A stretch of DNA of 33,181 nucleotides, taken from positions 37,121 to 70,301 of the forward strand of contig DBYD01000006.1 of the NCBI GenBank assembly GCA_002309855.1, in the 5' to 3' direction. Position numbers and translations under genes: made by a program. The notes beneath the pieces are model-generated. The model was not told where the DNA came from, ran no database searches, and was given only the letters and a program-made list of their open reading frames with translations. The DNA is from Bacteroidales bacterium UBA1195 (GTDB lineage: Bacteria > Bacteroidota > Bacteroidia > Bacteroidales > WCHB1-69). This document shows positions 9,929 to 19,961 of this stretch, piece after piece (position 1 is the stretch's first letter; each line of letters starts with the position of its first letter).

Positions 9929-12900
9929 TTACCGCACGACGTTCATTTTACGAACGACGCGTTCGCCGCGGTATTCCACGCTGTAGTAGTAGACACCGGC
10001 TGCAAGGTCGGAGAGGTTCACGCGGATGTCGCCGCTGCCGGCCTCAGCCGCAATTTCCTCGCGATACAGCACCTGTCCGTTCATGCCCATGATGCGCAGC
10101 GTAAGCACGCCAGCCTCAGGAATGACGTAAGGTATGCGTGTGAGCTCAGAGGCGGGATTTGGCACATTCTGGCCAACCGTCCAGCGGTCGGCTGTAGCCT
10201 CTTCGATGCCGACACCGCCCTGCACGCAGGCCTCAACGGAAGAAGTGTCGCTGCTCAGGTCAATGTCGCCGTCAAGGGCTGTCAGGAAGACCTTGACATT
10301 GTAGTTGGCCTGCGCACCGTTTACACTCAAGCGAGGCACACGGTACGACTGTTTGAAGGTGTAGTTGCGGTTCTCGCCGGCATACATCGGGGCAATCTTT
10401 TCGGTCAGGGTCGCATATACGGCACCTGCACTGTCAATGACAGCAGTCAGCACCACACTGTCCGTGTTGTCCACATTACCGTTGTTGAACAGTCTCAACC
10501 CAATCTTAACCATTTCACCACCCAAGGCACACTTGCCGGACACCATATAATTATCCGGGAAGGTGATCGAGTAGATGCCGTTGTCAATGATGTTCACATT
10601 GCCGATGATGCGCACCGAGTCGTTGTCGCCGTCAGCGTCGCAAGGAAGCATGGCGTAGACATCCAGCAGGTAGTAGGGCTGGTCGGCAGTGGTATTCGGC
10701 ACGATAATGCCCTGCTTGAACTGGTAGTACAGTGTGTCACCCTTCTTCAACGCAGAGGTGATGCGCTCGGACACTGTATCCTCGCCGTTGACAACCACCT
10801 TCACGTCAAACGGAGTTACGATGTCAAGGTTACCGGTGTTCTTCATGGTGAATCCCACGTATACAGTGTCACCCGGCGTCGTTAAGCCGATTGCATCGTA
10901 ACGGGTCACAGCCAGGTCAGGGTTCAGGTTCAGGCTGAACTTGGCAGTATCGTTCGCAGCGTTGCTGTCGATGGCGTTCACGTAAACCATCACGTCGAAC
11001 TGTCCACCACCAACGTAATCGATCGGGCTCAGAATCAAGGAATCCAGCTCGCGGTTCTCCAAACGGCCCGTAAGAGCCTGCTTGTAGACGAAGTTGGAAG
11101 CTCCGCTCATCTCCACCGTGATGGAGTCACCGGCCTTGAAGGGAACCTCCTGGCTTGTCAGATTTTCAAGGTAAACCTTCAAAGAGCGTCCCGTCATGTT
11201 GCAGGCTGCGAAGTCTGTAACGGACGGAGCCTCGACAGTCACACGCATATCCTGCTGCGCGATGATCTTCACGCGGTCCACCGTCTGGTCGCCGCCGCCG
11301 TAGCTGTACGCTGTGAAGGCGATGATGATGCAGCTGCCGCTGCGGTAGTTGGAGAGGTCAATCTTGTACTCCTTCCAGGTTGGCTGCGTACACTTCGCGT
11401 CATAGCGGTAGATGGTCTGCAGAGTCTTGAAGGTGGCACCGCCGTCCTGCGAAATCCTCACCTCCATCTGGTCGCGGAGATACGGGTTAGCATTGTCGTG
11501 GGCGTACCAGAAGTACAGATGCGGGTTGTAGGTGCCCTGCAGGCTCACCGAGGTGAACAGTGCCTGGCTTATCGAACCTCTTGCCTCGGAAGAGCGGAAC
11601 AGCAGGCTGCCCGTGCCGAACACAGGGTTCAGGACAGGGTTGCTGTTCACAACCTCCCAGCTGATGTTGCCGTAGGCCTGGTTGGTGGCCACGCCCGCGA
11701 AGGTGCCGGTGAAGTTGTTGTCATAAGGCAGGACGGTCTTATCGACATAGTAGTTAAGTTTCAGCGTGTCGTCACTCTTATCCTGATCCTTAGCCCACTC
11801 TAACCATGCGGTCAGCTTGTAGAGACCCGGATAGGTGATGTCCATGTTGGATTCAAGCTCGAAGGTGTCGCGCTTCATGATGCCGATGGTGCCCTTGTTG
11901 ATGGCAATCTTCTTCACGAAGTTCACCGAGTCGCTTTCGCATTTCAGGTAGAGTGTCAACGGGTTGGCGGCGAAGTCAGCATCGTAGGTACCCATATTGT
12001 AGACACCCAGTTTCACAGGAGTGCTGTTAGGCACACACTGGATTCCGCCAACCTGCGGCTCAACAAAGACTTCGGCCTGCAGGTCGTAGCCCTCGAACAG
12101 GCCCGTGCTGTAGGCACCCATGATGGTCAGGCTGGTACGCGCGTCGTTGTTGATGTCGCGCATAACCTGGCGGTGGCGGTTGCACTTCAGTTTGTCGGAG
12201 AAGTTTGCAATGCTCAAATCGTTGGGCAGATTGCTGAAGCCAGGGTTCACCTCCACGGAGTGTCCGTCCATGTTGTAGGTACTCTGCCAGTTGGCGAAGG
12301 TGCGGGCACTTCCGCAGTAGAAGGCATTCTTCTTCGTGCTGGTGGTGAAGAAGTCGTTGTAGTCTAAAACAGTCGGATAGGTGGTCAGGGTGGCGGCATC
12401 CGAGCAATATACCAGATAGTTGTTGGTCGCGCCGCTCTCTGTCATGAAGATGTTGTTCCTCACATCCAGATTGCAGGTGGTATCGCTGTTGCCAAGATAG
12501 AAGGCATAGTTGGTCGCGCCCTTGCAGTAGACGGAGTTGTTGATAACCTCCGCGTTTGCATAGTAGGTGTAGATGCCGTAGGCCTGCGTTGAACCTATGC
12601 TGACAATCTCGTTGTTGGCCACAATCGCCGGCAAAATGTCCGTACCGAAGGTGGAGGTGTAGTTGATTCTGTAGTACAACCGGATGCCACTGTAGGCATA
12701 AGAGCTTACGTTAATGAAAATGTGATTGCCCACCACGCTGTCGACCAGGTTGTAGTAGTAGAAGTAGGCGCCGTAGTTGTAGCTGGCGCCGGAACGCGAC
12801 CTGATCGTGTTGTGCGAGAAGCTCGGGATGTAGCAGTAGTAGTAGGTGTACACAGGATAGTAGTACTGGTCGTAGATATAGTTGCTGTCCATCCGCACAC

Positions 12901-15900
12901 TGGCACGGTTCAACGCCGAGGTCCTGCAGTTGGCCGCCGTACCGCCCGCATAATACAGGTAGAAGCCATAATAACCTCCACGAACCTCATTGCCGATAAA
13001 TTCAACATCCTTCAGGAAGTTCACGCTGCTGGAGGAGTTGTTGTACTCAACCACGCGGGAATTGGAGTTGGTGGTGCTGTTGCTCACATAGAGGCGGCAG
13101 TGGTAGAATTTCACATTCTCAATAAATCCGGACATCTTCACCGCAATATTGTTCACGGTGTTGGTCGAACCGATTGTCAGATACTTGAAATGCATGTGCC
13201 TGGAGTTCATCATGGTCAGGGCAAGGGCATTGCCAGCACCGATAACCACCGACTCCGGATCCTTCGACACGGAGATGAAGGTGATGGTGTTCTTGTCGCT
13301 TACGCCCGGTATCACGCTTGAGAACTTCACAGCACCGTAGCTGCCGGATTCGATCTCAAACACGGTGGGTCCGTCGATGCCGCAGAAATCCAAAGCCTCA
13401 GCCACAGCCTCCAGGTCGACAAAGTTCGCCTTGGCGGAGCTGCCCACGCGGTAGGTGCCGTGCAGTGCGGAGTCGCAACCGAGGATGTTTTCCGACACAG
13501 TGTCGTTGGCCTTGTTTCCGTCCGTGCCGCCATTGGGGCTTTCAACCCATGCGGTCAGCACATTGACACCGCTTTTCGGCATGAAGCTGCCCAACTGTAT
13601 GGAGGAGGATTTCGCTCCGGAAGCCAGCGGCGTGATGTATTTCACAGCCTGCTGCACAACACCGTTGGCCATCCAGTGGATCTCCACCGAATTCAGCGTG
13701 GTGCTGCCGAGGTTGGAAATCTGAGCCTCAACCTGCGTGGACTTGCCGACGACAGCTGCATTGATCGGGGCGGTGATGGCGACCATCTGCGCGTCCAGAG
13801 TGGAGGGCACATAGTCGTGGTAGCAGCCCATGTTGGTGTAGAAACCTCTGGTCGTACCCTCAAAGTCAACAGTCGTAATGGACTTGTCGGTCTCGACAAT
13901 CATCTTGTTACCGTCGGTATGGGCGTTGGCCGGCAACTTGGTGAAGTAAGGCCGCTCGCTTACCGAACCTGCATCGGCACCGGTGTTCTTCATGATGGCC
14001 TTCAGGGAAGTTGCAGCCGCACCGGCGAAATCGGCCAGCGTGGAACCGATGGAGTTGAAGTAGTTGTTGTAGTCGGTCACATTCAGGGTGGAGGCAACCG
14101 CCACATCGTTGTAGTACAGAGGGGCGGAACCTGCGCCGCCCTCAACAAACAGGTTGTTGTACTTGGCGTTGTTCACCCTTGTGTTGGAAAGGAAGTACTC
14201 ATGGTAGTACAAAGCATAGCAGGAGCCGTTGCCCCTCACCACCACCGAGTTGTGGTAATAGTTAACCTTGGCGCCGCAGCCGCCACCGCAACCTGTAGTT
14301 GAGGCGTATATGCCGATGTTCGTGCCAGTGCTGTTACCGTCAATGATGATTTCGTTGTTGATGCAGGGGATGTTGATAGAGGTGGAACCGCCGTTCACCG
14401 TGGCTCCCAACATGATACCATACGCCGAAGAACTTCCGGTGTTGGAGATATGCACCTTGTTGCCGGTCATCTTGTACACCTGCGGATAGTAGTAGAAACG
14501 TGCGCCATAGTAAGTTGACTTGAGGTTGGCACGGGAACGTATCACATTGTAGGAGAAACTGGTGTTCCTGCCCCAATACTCGCAGTTGTATCCATACGAA
14601 TAGGCATTGGTCATCAGGTTGCTGTCGACCGTAATGCCGGCGCCGGTGTTACCGCTGCTGTAAGCGAACAGGTAGAAGTTGTCCATACCGCCGTCCACAT
14701 GGTTGCCGATAAAGTAGAGGCCGTCCCAATAACCGCCGGAATTATAGCCGTTGTTGTAATACACGCCATAGGTGCCGGAGGTGGAAGTGGTGTCCACAAA
14801 GATGTTGCAATGCTCAAAATGGACATTTACCGGCACACCTTCCAGTTCCACACCGATGGTGGCGTTGTTCTGGTTACCGAAGGTCAGGTTGCGGAAATAG
14901 AGGTTTTCGGCATCCTTCAGTTTGATTGCTATTGAATTGGCATCACCTATCACGACATCCTCAGCCTTTCCGCTTTGGGAGGTGAATGTGACCGTGTTGG
15001 TCGCGCTCGCGCCCGGGAAGACCGTATTGATGGTGAATGAAGGATAATTGCCCTTGGCAATCTCAATGGTGACAGGGCCTGCAATGCCACAATAGGACAA
15101 AGCACTCAATGCCTCGGGAATGGTGGCGAAGGTGGCTCCCTTCACATTGCCGAGCACATATTTGCCGCTCAGTGCCGTCAGGGCGCAGCCGTACATGCTG
15201 TAGGAGATGGTGTCGTCATCGGTGAGCTGGTCCTGCTTGCCGTTGGGCTGTTCGCACCAGACTACAATGCGGTTGGCGTTCGCAGCAATCTTGAACACGC
15301 CCAAAGCGACCTTTTCAGAACTCTTAGTGGCAAGCTTGCCGCTCCATTTCACCGGAGTCTGCAGCACACCGTTTACGCTCCAGTTCAACACGAGCGAGGT
15401 CAGCGTCTGGTCGCCCTTGTTCGTCAGCAGCACAACGACCGAATCGCTCGAACCGGTGTTGCCCGACAAGGCGGCGGGGTTCACGAAGGAGGCAAGGCAT
15501 GCGTTGTAGTTCATGACAGCACCCTCATAGCAGCCCATATAGCTCTTGGCCGGACGTACCGAATCAAGAATGTCGTTTGCAAGGAATGCGGGGCATGCGA
15601 TGTTCGAATCCTTGAAGATACGCATGTCGTTATCCGGATTAAGGAAATCGGGATAGACCTTCACCGCATGAGGGTCATAGGTCTGCACAGCCGTCAGAGT
15701 GGTGCGCCCGCCTCCCATGTAGGCCAGATACTGGCTCTCCGTGGAATAGTAGTTGTTGTAATCAAACTGGAAATAGCTGATGGTACCGCCGCAATAGATC
15801 GGGTAGCATGTGGTGCCGTGCATCATGCAGACATTGTTGCCCTTCACCTGGATATAGGCGGTGTTGTTCCCCGTATAGAGGTACATGCCGTAGCCGCTGT

Positions 15901-18900
15901 TCGCGGTCGGCCTTGCATACACCGAATTGTGGAAGATCTGGGAACGTGAATAGTAGTTGTAGATAGGATATGTGTTGGATGCCTGGCAGTATATCTCGTT
16001 GTTGTAGATATGGGTGGTATCCTTGACAGACTGCTCGTAACTGGGATAGTTGCTGTAATTGATGTCCAGACCGTATGCACTGCTGTACTTCTCATTGTTC
16101 ATGGCATGAATACGGTTACCCTGGATCATGTTATGGTTGCAATAGTAGGTGTAGATGCCATAGAAGTTGCTGTTCTTGTTGGCCGTGCGGTCAGTAATCC
16201 TGTTATAGGAGACACTCTCGAAATCGGAGTAGTATCCGTATACATTATAATAATATACATTGGTTATCACATTGCTGTCGATACGGTGATAGCGTCCGTG
16301 GTTGGCAGGTGTGTTGCTGGTTCCGTTGTAGAAGTAGATGCCGTAGTATCCGCCGTCAATCCGGTTGCCAACCACATGGATGTAGTTGCGGATCTGGCCG
16401 CTTGTGCAATAGATGGCGTACTGGGTGGAGGTGGTGGCCGGATTCATCTGGATGTCGTTGTACTTGATCTGGATGTCGTTGGCCGCTCCATTGATATAGA
16501 ATCCATAATTGGCGCTGTGTCCGTTCAATTTCAAATGTTCAAAACGGAAGTAGGAAGCACCTCCGGTGATCTGCACCCCGAATGTGCCGCAGTTGATCTC
16601 GGCAGGCTTGCTGTTGTCCTGAGAGGCGATGGTAACGGTGTTGCTCTTGCTCATTCCCTGGTAAATTCCGCTGAAGACCATCGGGTTGTACTGGCCGGGA
16701 GCCAGCTCGAAGCGGACAGGACCGCCCACACCGCAGGTGGAGAGCACAAACAGTGCGTCGTCCAGTGTCTTGAAGTCGGGTTTGCTGCCGCCAATGGCAT
16801 AGGTGCCTTTCAGCGCGCTCTGGCATCCGTAGATGGAGGCGGAGAGGGAATCGTCGTCAGCATTGTTGTCGGAACGCATTCCGTTCTGCATCGTGAGCCA
16901 CACAAGCAGCTCGTTCACACCAGAGGTGGGGTTGAACTTGCCGATGGTGAGGATGGTGTCGGCGTATGGAGGCAGGATGCCCTTCCAGTCGAAAGGAGTC
17001 TGGGCGGTATTGTTCACCGTCCAGTTCACACGGATTGAACGGATTGTGTCTTTCGCACCGGCATTCATCAGACGCACCTTGACGGTGACTGCCTGACCTG
17101 CCGTCACCGAGACGGGAAGGTCGACGAAGCGGATGAGGGCGGCATCGAACGGCACCTGCGAGGAGGTGTAGCAGCCCATGGCGGTCTGCGCCTTACGCGC
17201 ACTGTCCTGAATGTCCTTCGTCACACCGGCGAACATCGGGCAGGAAAGTCCGGTGTAGTGCAGGCACTTGGCCGACTTGGTGTAGTTGGCGAAGGTGGGG
17301 TTCACGTTGGCGGCGTTCTGATCCTGGGAGGCCAGAATCCAGTCGTTCAGCGTCAGCTTGGCACCGCCGAGGTAGCCGACATAGCTGTTGCCGTAGCTGT
17401 TGTTGTAGTCCAGCAGCATCTCCTTTCCGATCAGCGTATTGCTGGAGAAATACATCGGATATCCGGGAGTATAGCTGATGAAGTTGTTGTTGTAGAAGTG
17501 CATGTCCATGCCGACTGTGGCATTGTTGCAGTACAGGCCGTAGGCCGATGCGCTGCCGTACATGATGACCGTGTTGTGGACATACTCCATCTCCGAGGTG
17601 CCGGTGTAGATACCGTAGGCCGTACCGGAGCACTCGTAGATGATTTCATTGTTCATCACCAAGGCGCGACGGCTGCTGTCCTCATTGAACCGCACCGCAT
17701 AGATGCCCTGTCCGCCCGGAACCGCCGTGATGGTGTGGATACGGTTGCCCGAGACCTCCTCCGCGTTGCAGTCGGTCATATCCAGACCATAGAATGCGGC
17801 CGCCTTTGCGGAACGGGTGGTGATTGTGTTGTTGCAGATGTAGTCGAAATCGGTATAGTACATCAGAGTGCCGTAGTACGGGGAGCGGATCTCATTGCCG
17901 CTGAAGGTGATATTGGTCATCTTCTGCGTCGCGCTGATTGCCCTTGTATAGAAACCGTAATAGGCGCCCTTCACATAGTTGTTAAGGATGCGGATCTTGT
18001 CCGGCTGGCCGTCCGAGATGGCGATACCCGCATAGGTGGTGGTCGTCTCGGTGTCGAGCAGGATGGTGCATCCGCTGATCTCAACGTTGTAGTTGCTGTC
18101 GGTGATGGCAACGCCGGTACCGGTGCCGCGCAGAGTCAGGTTGCGGACGGTGATGTTGGCGGAATTGCTGATATAGACCTTCACGCTGCCCGGATTCGAC
18201 CCGGCAATCACAACATCCTCGGCCTTTCCTGTAGCGGATTGGATGGTCAGGGTGGAATTGGGATCCATGGCGTTCATGAAATCGACGAGCTCTATATCCT
18301 CATCGTAGCTGCCCTTGGCTATTGAAATGACAATATTGCCGGATGTACCGCAGGTGCGGATCAGGTCCAGCACATCTCCTATGGACTTGTAGACCTGCTG
18401 TCCGGGAAGACCAAGTCCCATCTTGTTGATGGTGAAGGTTCCAGTAGGGATGCTGGCGCAGGCGTACACCGCCTTTGAAACAAGCGTATCCTCCGCAGTG
18501 TTGGACACACCGTTCGGCGAACCGATAACTGCGACAAGGGTGTCGACTTTGCCGGAAGTTGGGACATAGGTGCCCAGCCTCACCTGTGCGCGATAGCCCT
18601 CGTTCAGGCTTCCGCTCCACTTGTAGGGTGTCTGTGCCACACCGTTCACGCTCCATTTGATTATGGCGGAGGTCAGCGTGGCGAGGCCGCGGTTCTCGAT
18701 GGTGACAACCACCGGGTTCGGCTGGCCTGCAAGCGCACCCACGAAAGGATCGTCGATTGAGAGCAGCGCAACACTGTTGCTGTCCAGGCCCCATCTGCGT
18801 CCGATGGTGTAGCCCGAAGCGACCGAGTTGTTGTTCCCGACCGTGTCGGTGGCATAAAGGGTATAGGCGATTTTGGTGCCCACATTCTGGGCGGGGATGG

Positions 18901-19733
18901 TGGCCTTCCAGATGGAGTCGCCCTCATGGGAGGTCATCAGGATGGAGTCGCGGGTGACCGCACCGCTCAACGAGGTGTAGGTCAGACGGAGAACCGGGGT
19001 CTTCAACGGAGCCGGTGTCCTCTTGGCGGCTTTCGCATAGATGGTGTAGGGACCGGGGCTATAGACCGTTCCGACCGTGATCGGGGAGATGAACTGCACC
19101 ACCGGCGGATTGATCTGCGCGGTGGAGACCATCAGTTCGAAGTTGTCGATGAACCAGCCCCAGGCAAAGTTGGTACCCACCGTGGCGCCTTTCTTGAGTT
19201 TGAACTTGAACTGCACTTCGGCGTAGGCGACATCCTGGCTCACGTCAAAGGACTCAACCTTCCACCAGGAGTTGTCCGGCTGTGCCGTCAGGTCGTTCTT
19301 CAACCATTCCGAATAGCAGCCGTGATGGAAACAGCGCTGTTTGCGGAACACCGAGCTTTCGCCACGGTAGTCCGTGTAGGGAATCGGCTTCCATGTGGAA
19401 CCCACGAAATTTTCCCTGTACTCCACCGTCACAAGGTCCTCATCGGACACTTTGCAGATGTGGGTGAAGCGCAAATACGCATAGGCGTAGTTGCTCAAAT
19501 CATACACAGGCGAAATCAACTCGATGGAATCCCCCTTCCGCATTGGGAACAAAACCCCATGCAGCTTTCCCACTGACACTCAAGGTGGTGTCGATCAGCC
19601 ACGCATTCTGCGGGCTGCGGGTGAAACTGCTGTTCGTCGAATTGAAGTTCTCTGTGAATGTCACACGGTTTTGTGAAAAACCGAACGGCATCATCAGCAT
19701 GATTGCCGCGATAAGAACAAAAAACTTCTTCAT
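9929..19733 (-). CDS. Giant T9SS-secreted beta-helix protein (copy B), frameshifted near its N-terminus
   Basis: Paralogue of copy A with the same architecture. If one extra base is removed the product is 3,267 residues. The signal peptide (MKKFFVLIAAIMLMMPFGFS) and about 70 residues lie in one frame (19500-19733); the rest is open in another frame up to 19579. The break is at a G5 run (19531-19535): with four Gs the frame reads EGDSIEL, exactly as in copy A. Helix modules open at corrected residues about 423, 968, 1514 and 2084; a second jelly-roll-like domain starts near 2666; the T9SS type A sorting domain is about 3184-3267 and ends RKMNVVR. The only intact long frame has an internal ATG at 19579 and no signal peptide, so it would not be exported as written. 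Sequencing error, inactivation, phase variation and +1 slippage all remain possible. The intact remainder over more than 9,500 nt shows no other decay. Confidence 0.85.
12110..18466 (-). repeat. Array of four beta-helix modules within copy B
   Basis: Module limits by the same criteria as in copy A: 17168-18466, 15527-16831, 13820-15193 and 12110-13483. The opening Cys pair is present in all four. The closing DCP/ACP-type and GCY cysteines occur together in modules 1 and 2, only GCY occurs in module 3, and neither occurs in module 4. Module 4 aligns with module 4 of copy A along its length (YNNSS, DQYYY, YIPSFS, NNY(M/L)VY, NLPNDLSIA or its copy A variant), and modules 1 likewise match each other. 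This means the whole four-module gene was duplicated after the modules had diverged. Confidence 0.8.
19500..19733 (-). CDS. Signal-peptide fragment of the frameshifted copy B
   Basis: A 77-codon frame carrying the signal peptide and first mature residues of copy B. It matches copy A closely (FGFxQNRVTFTENF, LSVSGK, WG(F/L)VPN(A/S)EG). After NAEG it reads GFHRVDFACV and stops, which has no counterpart in copy A. It is preceded by a TATATTTG -7 box and is therefore the genuine start of the giant gene, not a separate small gene. As sequenced, translation from the natural start would yield only this short exported peptide. Confidence 0.7.
   Translation of the reverse strand: MKKFFVLIAAIMLMMPFGFSQNRVTFTENFNSTNSSFTRSPQNAWLIDTTLSVSGKAAWGFVPNAEGGFHRVDFACV
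19531..19535 (-). other. Single-base frameshift site (G5 run)
   Basis: On the coding strand the bases are GAA GGG GGA TTC, reading E-G-G-F and then TGA about 27 nt on. Deleting one G gives GAA GGG GAT TCC, E-G-D-S, which continues into the 3,200-residue frame and matches copy A, where the same place is written GAG GGC GAT without a long G run. The event is therefore a one-base insertion in a homopolymer. Confidence 0.85.
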
Positions 19734-19776
19734 TTTGAATGAGTTTAGTTAAAAAATGAAATGAATTTTACATCTG

Positions 19777-19784
19777 CAAATATA
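19777..19784 (-). promoter_or_regulatory. Candidate -7 promoter element of copy B
   Basis: Reads TATATTTG then C on the minus strand, the same octamer and nearly the same spacing to the ATG at 19733 as in copy A. It supports 19733 as the real start of the giant gene rather than the internal ATG at 19579. No convincing -33 box is seen. Confidence 0.55.
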
Positions 19785-19920
19785 CACAAAAATCCAACAC
19801 CATGGAGGCGTTCTTACAAAAAAGCAAAAAAAAATGCCGACACATTTTTTGGAAACATATTTCACATTTTCATGTTGAAAAAAGAAAATGGCAAAACAAA
19901 ATCAACACGCTGGTTTGTTA

Positions 19921-19928
19921 TACTTTTG
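19921..19928 (+). promoter_or_regulatory. Candidate -7 promoter element of clpC
   Basis: TACTTTTG fits TAnnTTTG and ends 33 nt before the clpC ATG. It lies in the 228-nt A/T-rich gap shared with the divergent giant gene, whose candidate box is about 140 nt away. A TTTG sits only a few bases upstream, too close to be a -33 element. Confidence 0.4.
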
Positions 19929-19961
19929 AATATTTTTTAACAAATCATTACTTGTCAGGGT

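Noticed and set aside
12770..12860. Microsatellite-like GTAGTAGTAG runs
   Set aside because: They are in-frame tyrosine codons on the minus strand and occur wherever YYY is encoded; they are short and interrupted, so they are explained by the protein.
9929..19579. Internal ATG at 19579 as the true start of copy B
   Set aside because: The first residues from it (MSVGKLHGVLFPMRK) are out-of-frame translation of the sequence that reads LSVSGKAAWGFVPNAEG in the other frame. It has no signal peptide, and the promoter box and signal peptide lie further upstream.
11..19733. A CRISPR array or cassette-type recombination repeats in the giant genes
   Set aside because: The repeats are hundreds of codons long, diverged in DNA and protein-coding; there are no uniform short direct repeats with spacers, and no cas or recombinase genes in the window.
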